In this document: positions 1 through 10,186 of the stretch, piece by piece
Layout of the letters: each line of letters begins with the position of its first letter
Position numbering within the stretch: position 1 is the first letter of the stretch
DNA from: Megascapheus bottae
Lineage: Eukaryota; Chordata; Mammalia; Rodentia; Geomyidae
Length of the DNA stretch: 64,000 nucleotides
Direction: 5' to 3'
Assembly (NCBI GenBank): GCA_024803745.1
Contig: JANJXV010000262.1
Coordinates: 434,001 to 498,000, forward strand
The notes under the pieces: generated by a model
What the model was told of the DNA's origin: nothing
What the model saw: only the letters and a program-made list of their open reading frames with translations
Databases searched by the model: none
Position numbers and translations under genes: made by a program

Positions 1-356
1 AGTGCCTCAAAACGCTAAACATACAACTCCCCTATGGCCCACCAATTCCACTTCTTGGCATTTACCCAACAATCCAGAAACAAGGGCATACTAAACCCAC
101 TAGCACAACAATGTTCATTGCAGCACTATTCACCATAGCAAAGATATGGAACCAACCAAGATGTCCCTCAGTTGATGAGTGGATCAACAAGTTGTGGTAT
201 TTGTACACAATGGAATTCTATGCTGCTGTCAGAAAGAATGACATCGCCCCATTTGTTAGGAAATGGAAAGACTTAGAACAAATCATATTAAGTGAAGTAA
301 GCCAGACTCAAAGGAACTTAGTCTCAGTGATTTCCCTCATTCGTCATAATCAGTAG
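1..356 (+). pseudogene. LINE-1 ORF2 C-terminal fragment (unit 0)
   Basis: The frame is open from base 3 to the TAG at 354-356. It encodes the conserved end of ORF2p, including [16 protein letters not shown] and the closing ILSEVSQTQ stretch typical of mammalian L1. The upstream domains lie outside the window. It is called a pseudogene because every other unit in the array is broken. Confidence 0.9.
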
Positions 357-771
357 AAACCTTGGGCTCTACTAGCAGAGATTGTCAATAGAGCAAAAGG
401 CCATATATAAGGCCACATAATGTGAAGCTAATTGAAAGGACCTCCAGGATATTGACACAAAAGCCATATAATGAATGATTGTTGTCCTTAATGTACTATG
501 TTTTCTCTCATCTCGTTTGCTGTCCCTTGGTTATCCCATATTGGTATAGTATCTCACTTTATCTTATATATTGAATTTATTTGTATTTGGATATTTGAAA
601 TTTGATAGGGAAGGGGGGAAAACCAAGACGGGTGGGGGGTGTGGGGTTGCAGGGAAATGGGTACCAAGACATGTGAGAGGGTATCAATGTATGTGAATTA
701 ATGCACCTTCTATCTGGCAAATATCATCTAACCCTTTTACTAATTACAATAAAAAACTGAAAAAAAAGAAA
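1..771 (+). repeat. Unit 0, partial (3' end only)
   Basis: This is the tail of a unit whose start lies before the window. It holds the last ~118 codons of L1 ORF2, the L1 3' UTR and the A-rich tail. It differs from the other units at several residues near the ORF2 end, for example Pro-Tyr-Gly-Pro-Pro where most others read Pro-Tyr-Asp-Pro-Ala. Confidence 0.95.
1..771 (+). mobile_element. LINE-1, 3' end (unit 0)
   Basis: The end of ORF2 (stop TAG 354-356) is followed by a ~415 bp 3' UTR. The UTR has a purine/G-rich tract; at 630-654 four runs of three or more G separated by loops of 1, 3 and 5 bases fit the usual G-quadruplex pattern. AATAAA at 748-753 precedes an A-rich tail. A G-rich 3' UTR tract is typical of mammalian L1. 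Confidence 0.95.
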
Positions 772-1397
772 GTTGTAGTGTGTAGTGAGGATGATGGGTT
801 CAAATACATTTCTTCTTAGAAATTCACCTCATCTGGTTGCCCTGGATTTTCCTGGCCTTCTTCTTAGAGAAAGTTCTGTTATACTGGATTTGTGGCTTGG
901 CAATGATCTAGCATGTACATCTTCGAGTAAGACATCCACAACTTCCATTCCTGAGACTCGAGTTTCCTGACCTTTGGCAACAGCACAGCAACATCTTTCT
1001 TCCTCCTGAGCCACAGGCCAAGTGAGCTGGCTTGAGCTGGTTGTTAGTTACAGTGGCTTGGTTACCAGGGTTCCATATTCTGTTCCATTGTGAGGGAGGC
1101 AGGGTCACCTTTCAGGGCCCAATGACCAAAGATCCTTGCTCACAAAAGACCTCACCAAAGACATACTGGAGGCTGAATCTCTCCTCCAATATCACAATAT
1201 ACATGTGGATGTAGTATACAGCACATCTTATTTGTCCAATCCCAATGTCTTCCACTAGGCCCAACTACCAGTCTGGTCTCAGGCTCAAGGAGCCTTTCTT
1301 AGGTAAGATCCAAACTTAAGGGTCAATATTGCCCTCATCCTTTACAAAACATTTGCTTCACAGTGCCTTCTCTGCCTGCTTTTTGCCCCTTGTCGAG
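772..1397. other. Unrecognised spacer after the L1 tail (unit 1; same in every unit)
   Basis: I recognise no gene, RNA or transposon in these 626 bp. The length is exactly 626 bp in all nine units that contain it (starts 772, 8228, 15677, 23099, 30542, 37959, 45389, 52811, 60234), so only substitutions have accumulated here. Short frames of 60-66 codons exist on both strands but begin at arbitrary codons, overlap each other and have no matching domain. It could be ordinary single-copy DNA that flanked the original L1 insertion, or part of an older unrecognised repeat. Confidence 0.6.
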
Positions 1398-1592
1398 TTT
1401 TTTTTGTTTTTGCTAGTCTTGGGACTTGACCTCAGAGTGTGAACATTGTTCTTGGGCTTTCTTTAGGCTTTAGCTGTCCCACAGAGCCACAGCACCACTT
1501 GCAGCGTTTTCTATGTATGTGGTAATGAGGAATCAAACCTGAGTCTTTTTGCTTGGTAGCCAGTACTTTACCACTAGGTCAAACACACAGGG
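1398..1592 (-). mobile_element. IDL-Geo-like SINE, minus strand (unit 1)
   Basis: Read on the minus strand this is an old copy of the same dimeric tRNA-derived SINE found at 1866-2071. The T-rich start at 1398 is its reversed A tail. The internal stretch GAGCCACAGCACCACTTG is the reverse complement of the second-half core CAAGTGG...GTGGCTC. The head of the element, near 1575-1592, is degraded. No target-site duplication is visible. The family name is from memory of geomyoid rodent SINEs. Confidence 0.75.
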
Positions 1593-1793
1593 CATCTTGC
1601 ACATATTTTTAACGTCAATCTACTAGGATATTATTAGGTTTCTGTATCCTAATCATTTTTTTCCTGATGATTAGCTTTGCTGTCAAGTGTAAAAAATGGA
1701 AGAGGGAAAAACACAGAAGAATGCGTGAAATTAAAAAAAGCATTAGACACAGTTAAGTGTTCATTCTTTGTAGGAGAAAAGATATTTGGATAT

Positions 1794-1800
1794 GATGATT

Positions 1801-1846
<46 letters not shown>

Positions 1847-1847
1847 C
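1794..1847 (+). repeat. GAT microsatellite (unit 1)
   Basis: Two GAT, one TAT, then 14 GAT and a closing GAC. The TAT interruption is found only in this unit. The tract lies 18 bp before the plus-strand SINE. Confidence 0.97.
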
Positions 1848-1865
1848 TTTATAATTACTATGTCA

Positions 1866-2071
1866 GGGTTGTGAGTTTGGCAAAGTGGTAGAGTGCTTGC
1901 CTAGCATCCATGAAGATCTGGGTTTGATTGCTCAGTATCACATAGATAGAAAATCTAGATGTGGCACTGTGGCTCAAGTGGCAGAGGGCTAGACTTGAGA
2001 AAACCCGAGGACAGTGCTCAGGCCCTGAATTCAAGCCCCAAGACTGGCAGAAAGATAAAAGAAAATAAAAA
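1866..2071 (+). mobile_element. IDL-Geo-like SINE, plus strand (unit 1)
   Basis: This is a dimeric tRNA-derived SINE. The left half has an ID-like pol III A box (TGGCAAAGTGG here, TGGCATAGTGG in the other units) and a decayed B box (GGTTTGATTGC), the loss being at a CpG. The right half is also tRNA-like, with TGGCTCAAGTGG and ATTCAAGCC. It ends in an A-rich tail (AAAAGAAAATAAAAA). Loss of the B box consensus makes pol III transcription unlikely. Assignment to the geomyoid IDL-Geo family rests on recognition only. Confidence 0.8.
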
Positions 2072-2733
2072 TGCTTTTTATGAGCTAATTCACTCACAGC
2101 ATTTGCTTCTGAAATCTTCGCTTCTGCATCTTGTGAAATACCCCTTTCCCTCAACGTAGACAAGAAAAACAGATCCATCCCATGGTCCACTGTGAGGCCA
2201 CTGGTTGGGCTAAGAGCTAGTCGTTCAGCAACACATAAGTTTTATTCTAATACTTTCCAAACTTTGTACTCAAATATGCTACCTACTTACCAACTTATGT
2301 CAGTTATCCTTATGCTATAAATTTCTTCATTACTACAATATTCTTACACTCCTACGTTAATCCTCTTGCACCTCCCCTGACGTCTCTCATTCTTTTTTTC
2401 TATCTCTGGACCTCTGCTCGTCTTTCAACCCTTATACTGCACGGATCTACACTTGATGGCTGTTGAGCAGTATTGTATATATAGGTGGTTAATTATTCTC
2501 TAGGCTCAGAGGGACTTAAAGTCAATAGAGATTGGATTGAGAGGCTTATTGTTTTGGGTATAAATCGCTTATCAGTGGTTGTATTAGGCTGGTCTGTAAG
2601 TGCACAAAAAGAAAGAGTGATAATACCAATCAAAACTTGTGAACATCTAGTGTCTGCCAGCTACAGAGGTCTAGGTTGGTTATATCTGAAAAACTATAAT
2701 CGTATTTAGTAGTAATCTTGCTCCCATTTTCAA
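2072..2733 (+). other. Region before L1 ORF1, possible L1 5' UTR remnant (unit 1)
   Basis: These 662 bp lie between the SINE tail and the ORF1 ATG. They are AT-rich, with a pyrimidine-rich stretch near 2375-2410, and hold no open frame with a recognisable product. The position fits an L1 5' UTR, but no tandem monomers of the mouse L1 type and no clear upstream boundary can be seen. The equivalent regions are 9524-10186, 16946-17608, 24392-25053, 31804-32466, 39251-39896, 46654-47317, 54076-54739 and 61515-62178. Confidence 0.45.
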
Positions 2734-3917
2734 ATGGGCAGAACAAGAAACTCAAGAAAAATGTCAAATCAAGAAACAACATCCCCCACCCAATGTAAAC
2801 AGACAATGGAACAGTCACTGGCAAACCTAGAGGAGAGTCTTCCAATTGCTACACAAATGCAATTGATAAACATCATTAATGAAAAATGTGAAAATATAAA
2901 GAAAGAGATAATGGAGGAAGCCATACCTGAACAAGAGGAAAGCAAGAACAAGGTGATAAGTGAAAAAGAAGAAGCCATAAAGGAGGCCATAATAAAGGTT
3001 TTTCATAGAAAGATGGATGAATTCAAAGAATCCACAAAGAAAAACGTGACCAAACTCCAGCAAATGTCCAAAGAAAATAAAGCTACTGAGCTAACCACTC
3101 AAAAGTAAATCAAGGAGATAAAGAAATCCATACATGATCTAAAACAAGGGATGCAAGGCATCAAAAGTGAGCAATTAGAAGCAAGGGAGATGAAAAATAA
3201 AGTAGATAGCTTTGATAGCAGGTTAGACATTGCAGAGGAGAGAATTTCCGTGGCTGAAGATAATTTAGGTATTATAAAGAACAGAAAATGAGTCAATCCA
3301 AATCTAGGAAATATGAGAGAGCACTTCAGGAGGTCCAAGATACAATTAGGAAGCCTAATTTAAGGCTAGTTGGTATTGAGGAGGGCGTGCAGAAAGAGGT
3401 CAATGGTATTGGAAATATACTTCAGGGAATCATCTCAGAGAATTTCCCAAATATCCAGAAGGGCAGGCCCATCCAGATACGAGAAGCTTTTAGAACCCCA
3501 AACAGACATGACCAGAAAAGAACATCCCACCACCACATTGTGATCCGAACTGGATCAATAGAAACGAAAGGAAAGATCCTAAAGGCAGCCAGGGAAAAGG
3601 GATCAGTAACATACAAAGGCAAACCAATCAGAATAACCCCACATTTCTCAGCAGAGACCATGCAAGCACGAAGTGACTGGAAGCATATATGTCATGCCCT
3701 TATATCAAATAACTACCAACCAAGAATACTGTAGCCAGCTCAGCTCTCATTCATAACTGAGGGAAAAATAAAAACATTCCATTCCAGGGAAAAGCTGCAA
3801 CAATATGTCGAAACAAAACCAACACTACAGAGAATTCTCAAAGATGCTCTATACATAGAAAACCAAAATAAATGCAATATAGGGAAGGAAATGGCACCTA
3901 AACAGCATACCATCTAA
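2734..3917 (+). pseudogene. LINE-1 ORF1 pseudogene (unit 1)
   Basis: ORF1p is the L1 RNA-binding trimer protein and chaperone. Codons 1-185 are a Lys/Glu-rich coiled coil. The RRM follows (NLRLVG near 3355), then the start of the C-terminal domain (QARSDWKHICHAL, QPRIL). Breaks: a private GAA-to-TAA stop at 3106-3108; a one-base loss near 3288 that puts the C-terminal part (148 codons, 3288-3734) in another frame; a TAG at 3732-3734 after QPRIL. Past that TAG the frame continues as recognisable C-terminal domain to TAA at 3915-3917. The last two breaks are in every unit. Confidence 0.93.
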
Positions 3918-3965
3918 GGACCACAAGAACTGTCAAGACACAGGCCCTACTAAAAGCTTTTAAAA

Positions 3966-6900
3966 ATGGTAGGAACTAATAAATATCTCTCAATCCTAAC
4001 TATCAATATCAATGGACTTTACTCTCCAATTAAACGGCATAGGTTGTCTAGTTGGATCAAAAAGCAAGAGCCATCGTTCTGCTGAGTTCAGGAGACACAT
4101 CTTACCCAAAAACAATCATCTTTTGAAAGTGAGAGGTTGGAATAAACTCTATCAAGCTAACTGCCCCCATAAACAGGCTAGAGTTGCCATCCTCATATCA
4201 GATACAATAGACTTCAAACTAAAATTAGTAAGAAAAGACAAAGAAGGTTACTACATACTACTAAAGGGATCTTTCCTCCCGGAAGACATAACAATCCTAA
4301 ATATTTACACACCCAATCCCGGAGCTCCAAACTTCATCAAGCAAACTTTACTTACACTGAAACCATACATAGATCGAAACACAGTGATTGTTGGTGAGTT
4401 TAACACACCACTTTCACCTATGGACAGATCAACAAGGCAAGAACTCAACAGAGAAACCTTAGAACTGAACAACTATATAGACCAACTAGATCTAACAGAC
4501 ATCTGCAGAATATTCCACCCAGAAACACCACAATATACGTTTTTCTCAGCAGCACATGGAACATTTTCCAAAATAGACCACATCTTAGGCCATAAAGCAA
4601 ACCTGGACAGATTCAGAAACACTGAAATTATTCCATGCACACTCTCAGACCATAAAGGCATCAAATTGGAGCTGAACACACATCTCCACCAAAGAGAACC
4701 CTGTAACTCATGGAGACTGAACCACACATTGTTGAATCAAAAACAATGGGTAATCGAAGAGATCAGAACAGATATCCAACTGTTTATAAAATTTAACAAT
4801 AAGGAGCACACAAATATCAACTCCTTAGGGACACAACAAAGGCAGTACTCAGAGGAAAATTTATAGCGCGGAGTGCCTACAACAGCAAGTTGGAAAAATG
4901 GCAAACCAACTAGTTAATGTCTCACCTTAACCTCCTGGAAAAAGAGCAACAAACCAACCCTAAACCCATTAGGAGAAAGCAAATTATTAAAATCAAAGCA
5001 GAATTAAATGATTTGGAATAAAAAAAAACTATAGAAAGATTCAACAAAACAAGGAGTTGGTTCTTGAAAGAATTAACAAAATTGACAAGCCCTTAGCAAA
5101 TCTTACCAAAAAAAGAAGAGAGCATATCGAAATAAACAAAATCGCAGATGAAAATGGTAATATCACGACAGAAATTACCAAGATCCAGAATATCATGAGG
5201 GAATACTTCTCAAAACTTTACGCCAACAAATTTGAGAATCTAGAAGAAATGGATGAATTCCTAGACAATATTAACATACACACACTGAACCAAGAAGAGC
5301 TAACCCAACTCAACAGGCCTATTTCAAGCTCTGAAATAGAAATGGAAATTAGACAACTTCCACTTAAAAAGAGCCCAGGGCCAGATGGATTCACAGCTGA
5401 ATTCTATAAGGTCTTCAAAGCAGAGCTCACACCAATACTCCTCAAGCTCTTCAACGAAATTGAAAATGAAGGTTCTTTACTAAACTGATTCTGTGAAGCC
5501 AGCATATCCCTCATCCCCAAACCAGACAGAGATTCATCAAAGAAAGAGATCTATAGACCCATTTCTTTGATGAACATCGATGCAAAACTTCTCAACAAAA
5601 TACTGGCCAACCGTCTACAACAACTCATCAAAAAAAATATACACTATGATCAAACTGGATTCATCACAGGGAGGCAAAGCTGGTTCAACATACACAAATC
5701 AATTAATATAATTCAACACATCAACAGGAGCAGGGATAAAATCACATGATTGTCTCAATAGATGCGGAAAAGGCATTTGACAAGACCCAAAACCCCTTTA
5801 TGTTAAAAGATGTGGAGAAACTAGGAATCCATGGAACATTTCTCAATGTAATAAAGGCTGTGTATGAGAAACCCACTGCTAGTATTATACTTAATGGTGA
5901 AAATCTAAAGCCATTCCCTCTAAAATCAGGAACGAGACAAGGATGCCCACTCTCTCCACTCCTTTTTAACATAGTACTAGAATTCCTAGGCAGTGCAATA
6001 TGGCAAGAAGCAAGCATAAAGGGGATCCAAGTAGGGAAAGAGGAAATAAAACTATCCCTCTTTGCAGATGACATGATTCTGTATTTAAAGAATCCTATAG
6101 ACTCTACTCCCAAGCTCCTTGAGCTGATTCAAAGCTTTGGAAGGGTAGCAGGCCATAAAATCAACCCTCACAAATAAACTGCCTTACTTTACGCCAACAC
6201 TGAGAGGAACGAGGCAATAATCAGGAAAGAAAATCCTTTCACAATAGCCTCAAAGAAAATAAAGTACCTAGCAATTAGCTTAACTAAGAATGTAAAGGAC
6301 CGTTTAGATGAAAACTTTAAAACCCTAAAAAAGGAAATTAAAGCAGAACTAAGGAAATGGAAAAACCTCCCATGCTCCTGGATTGGAAGAATCAACATTG
6401 TGAAAATGACAATCTGGCCAAGGGCTATCTACAAATTCAATGTAATACCCATCAACATCCCAATGTCATTCTTTAAAGACATAGAAGAGGCAATTCAAAA
6501 TTTCATATGGAATAATAAAAGACCCCGTATAGCAAAAACACTTCTTAGCAGAAAGAACAGCGCTGGAGGAATTTCAATTCCAAACTTAAGGCTCTATTAC
6601 AGAGCTATAATTCTCAAAACAGCTTGGTACTGGCACAAGAACAGGCCTGAAGTCCAATGGAGTAGAACTGCGGACCCAGATATTAAACCACAGACCTATG
6701 GCCACCTAATCTTTGACCAGGGAGCCAAAAAAATAGAATGGAAGAAAGATAGCCTCTTCAACAAGTTGTGCTGGCAGAACTGGTTAAACACCTGCAGAAA
6801 ACTAAAGTTGGATCCTTCTTTGTCCCCTTGCACTAGAAGTAACTCCAAATGGATCAAAGACGTGGAGGTAAAAGCTGACACACTGAAAAGTTTACAGGAA

Positions 6901-7809
6901 GGAATAGGAGATACACTAGGCCTCCTTGGTACAGGTCGAAACTTTCTTAATAAGGACCAAGAATCACAACAAATCAGAGAAAGGCTGGATAAGTGGGACT
7001 GCATTAAACTGCAGAGCTTTTGTATGGCAACGGATATAGCTAGTAAACTAATCAGGAAGCCTACAGAGTGGGAGAAGATCTTCACCACCCAAGCAACGGA
7101 ACAAGGCCTCATATCTAAAATATATCAACAACTCAAAAAATTGAATCACTCCAAAACTAACCTCCAAAGTAACACCCATCCCATTACAAAATGGGCCAAA
7201 GACTTAAAGAGAGTCTTCTCTGAAGAAGAAACAAAAATGGCCTATAGACACATGAAGAAATGCTCAACATCTCTGGTCATAAAAGAAATGCAAATCAAAA
7301 CAAGTCTAAGATTCCACCTAACTCCAGTTAGAATGGCCAGGATCAGGAAAACGAATGACAACAGATGCTGGAGGGGATGTGGTCAGGAGGGATCACTACT
7401 ACACTATTGGTGGGAGTGCAAACTCGTTCAACCACTATGGAAAGCAGTGCAGCAGTGCCTCAAAACGCTAAACATACAACTCCCCTATGACCCAGCAATT
7501 CCAGTACTTGGCATTTACCCAACAATCCAGAAACAAGGGCCTACTAAACCCACTAGCACAACAATGTTCATTGCAGCACTATTCACCATAGCAAAGATAT
7601 GGAACCAACCCAGATGTCCCTCAGTTGATGAGTGGATCAACAAGTTGTGGTATTTGTACACAATGGAATTCTATGCTGCTGTCAGAAAGAATGACATCGC
7701 CCCATTTGTTAGGAAATGGAAAGACTTAGAACAAATCATATTAAGTGAAGTAAGCCAGACTCAAAGGAACTTAGGCTCAGTGGTTTCCCTCATTCGTCAT
7801 AATCAGTAG
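3966..7809 (+). pseudogene. LINE-1 ORF2 pseudogene (unit 1)
   Basis: ORF2p is the L1 endonuclease and reverse transcriptase. ATG at 3966 starts MVGTNKYLSIL. Breaks shared by all units: TGA at 4083-4085; a frameshift near 4111; a frameshift at the end of the endonuclease (~4830); TAG and further frame changes in the linker (4862-5060); TGA at 5486-5488; loss of one base near 5740. The endonuclease keeps QETHL, NIYTPN, KIDHILG and SDHKGIK but has GEFN where GDFN is catalytic. The RT keeps [19 protein letters not shown] and FADDM. A Cys-His C-terminal motif lies near 7370-7420. Private to this unit: TAA at 6175-6177. Confidence 0.95.
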
Positions 7810-8853
7810 AAACCTTGGGCTCTACTAGCAGAGATTGTCAATAGAGCAAAAGGCCATATATAAGGCCATATAATGTGAAGCTAATTGAAAGGACCTCCAG
7901 GATATTGACACAAAAGCCATATAATGAATGATTGTTGTCCTTAATGTACTATGTTGTCTCTCATCTCGCGTGCTGTCCCTTGGTTATCTCATATTGGTAT
8001 AGTATCTCACTTTGTTATCTGATATAATGAATTTATTTGTATTTGGATATTTGAAATTTGATAGGGAAGGGGGGAAAACCAAGACGGGTTGGGGGTGTGG
8101 GGTTGGAGGGAAATGGGTACCAAGACATGTGAAAGGGTATCAATGTATGTGAATTCATGCACCTTCTATCTGGCAAATATCATCTAACCCTTTTACTAAT
8201 TACAGTAAAAAATGAAAAAAAAAGAATGTTGTAGTGTGTGGGGAGGATGATGGGGTCAAATACATTTCTTCTTAGAAATTTACCTCATCTGGTTGCCCTG
8301 GATTTTCCTGGCCTTCTTCTTAGAGAAAGTTCTGTTATACTGGATTTGTGGCTTGGCAATGATCTAGCATGTACATCTTCGAGTAAGACATCCACAACTT
8401 CCATCCCTGAGACTCGAGTTTCCTGACCTTTGGCAACAGCACAGCAACATCTTTCTTCCTCCTGAGCCACAGGCCAAGTGAGCTGGCTTGAGCTGGTTGT
8501 TAGTTACAGTGGCTTGGTTACCAGGTTTCCATATTCTGTTCCATTGTGAGGGAGGCAGGGTCACCTTTCAGGGCCCAATGACCAAAGATCCTTGCTCACA
8601 AAAGACCTCACCAAAGACATACTGGAGGCTGAATCTCTCCTCCAGTCTCACAATATACATGTGGATGTAGTATACAGCACACCTTATTTGTCCAATCCCA
8701 ATGTCTTCCACTAGGCCCAACTACCAGTCTGGTCTCAGGCTCAAGGAGCCTTTCTTAGGTAAGATCCAAACTTAAGGGTCAATATTGCCCTCATCCTTTA
8801 CAAAACATCTGCTTCACAGTGCCTTCTCTGCCTGCATTTTGCCCCTTGTCGAA

Positions 8854-9049
8854 TTATTTTTGTTTTTGCTAGTCTTGGGCCTTGACCTCAGAGTGTGAAC
8901 ATTGTTCTTGGGCTTTCTTTAGGCTTTAGCTGTCCCACCGAGCCACAGCACCACTTGCAGCGTTTTCTATGTATGTGGTAATGAGGAATCAAATCTAAGG
9001 CTTACTGCTTGGTAGCCAAGGACTCTCCCACTAGGTCAAACACACAGGG
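8854..9049 (-). mobile_element. IDL-Geo-like SINE, minus strand (unit 2)
   Basis: Copy of the minus-strand SINE. The reversed A tail reads TTATTTTTGTTTTT, interrupted by an A that units 2, 3, 4, 6 and 9 share. The distal part has the fuller form GCCAAGGACTCTCCCACTAG, closer to the expected family sequence than unit 1. Confidence 0.75.
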
Positions 9050-9249
9050 CATCTTGCACATATTTTTGACGTCAATCTACTAGGATATTATTAGGTTTCT
9101 GTATCCTAATCAATTTTTTCCTGATGATTAGCTTTGCTGTCATGTGTAAAAAATGCAAGAGGGAAAAACACAGAAGAATTAGTGAAATTAAAAAAAAGCA
9201 TTAGACACAGTTAAGTGTTCATTCTTTGTAGGAGAAAGGATATTTGGAT

Positions 9250-9251
<2 letters not shown>

Positions 9252-9298
<47 letters not shown>

Positions 9299-9299
9299 C
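9252..9299 (+). repeat. GAT microsatellite (unit 2)
   Basis: 15 uninterrupted GAT repeats closed by GAC, the longest pure tract in the window. Confidence 0.97.
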
Positions 9300-9317
9300 T
9301 TTATAATTACTATGTCA

Positions 9318-9523
9318 GGGTTGAGAGTTTGGCATAGTGGTAGAGTGCTTGCCTAGCATCCATGAAGATCTGGGTTTGATTGCTCAGTACCACATAGATA
9401 GAAAATCTAGATGTGGCACTGTGGCTCAAGTGGCAGAGGGCTAGACTTGAGAAAACCCGAGGACAGTGCTCAGGCCCTGAATTCAAGCCCCAAGACTGGC
9501 AGAAAGATAAAAGAAAATAAAAA
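9318..9523 (+). mobile_element. IDL-Geo-like SINE, plus strand (unit 2)
   Basis: Dimeric tRNA-derived SINE with an intact A box (TGGCATAGTGG), the shared decayed B box, the second tRNA-like half and an A-rich tail. Length is 206 bp, as in every unit. Confidence 0.8.
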
Positions 9524-10186
9524 TGCTTTTTACGAGCTAATTCACTCACAGCATTTGCTTCTGAAATCTTCGCTTCTGCATCTTGTGAAATACCCCTTTC
9601 CCTCAACGTAGACAAGAAAAACAGATCCATCCCATGGTCCACTGTGAGGCCACTGGTTGGGCTAAGAGCTAGTCGTGCAGCAACACATAAGTTTTATTCT
9701 AATACTTTCCAAACTTTGTACTCAAATATGCTACCTACTTAACAACTTATGTCAGTTATCCTTATGCTATAACTTTTCTTCATTACTACAATATTCTTAC
9801 ACTCCTACGTTAATCCTCTTGCACCTCCCCTGACCTCTCTCATTCTTTTTTTCTATCTGTGGACCTCTGCTCGTCTTTCAACCCTTATACTGCACGGATC
9901 TACACTTGATGGCTGTTGAGCAATATTGTATATGTAGGTGGTTAATTATTCTCTAGGCTCAGAGGGACTAAAAGACAATAGAGATTGGATTGAGAGGCTT
10001 ATTGTTTTGGGTATAAATCGCTTATCAGTGGTTGTATTAGGCTGGTCTGTAAGTGCACAAAAAGAAAGAGTGATAATACCAATCAAAACTTGTGAACATC
10101 TAGTGTCTGCCAGCTACAGAGGTCTAGGTTGGTTATATCTGAAAAACTATAATCATATTTAGTAGTAATCTTGCTCCCATTTTCAA

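Larger units (their letters stand above)
772..8227 (+). repeat. Macrosatellite unit 1 (7456 bp)
   Basis: This is the longest unit and one of the most divergent. Layout: unrecognised spacer 772-1397, minus SINE 1398-1592, unrecognised 1593-1793, GAT tract 1794-1847, plus SINE 1866-2071, region before ORF1 2072-2733, L1 2734-8227. Private changes include an extra stop in each L1 ORF and several ORF1 residues (Gly-Ile-Glu-Glu-Gly-Val-Gln where later units have Gly-Thr-Glu-Glu-Gly-Val-Glu). Confidence 0.95.
2734..8227 (+). mobile_element. LINE-1, defective (unit 1)
   Basis: ORF1, a short spacer, ORF2 and the 3' UTR are all present in the normal order, so the protein-coding part is near full length. 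The 3' UTR (7810-8227) keeps a four-run G tract at 8086-8110. Its polyadenylation signal has mutated from AATAAA to AGTAAA. The true 5' end may lie in the region before 2734. No target-site duplication was recognised. Confidence 0.95.

Noticed and set aside
772..1397. 60-95 codon frames on both strands of the spacer, repeated in every unit
   Set aside because: They start at arbitrary or non-ATG codons, overlap one another on both strands and resemble nothing I recognise. Their recurrence is explained by the tandem duplication.
1677..1874. Small frame with a poly-aspartate run
   Set aside because: The Asp run is a translation of the GAT microsatellite; its length changes with the tract and the frame has no other support.
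2072..2733. Mouse-type tandem L1 promoter monomers upstream of ORF1
   Set aside because: No repeat of about 200 bp could be seen in this region; it reads as single-copy sequence within the unit.
5742..6113. Long antisense frames opposite ORF2 (123, 138, 84 and 69 codons), conserved in all units
   Set aside because: They lie opposite the conserved RT and endonuclease coding sequence and their conservation follows from the units being copies of each other. No domain or start context supports them.
8201..8250. Target-site duplication flanking the L1
   Set aside because: I looked for a direct repeat between the sequence after the A-rich tail and the sequence before ORF1 and saw none I could defend; the real 5' end of the element is uncertain.
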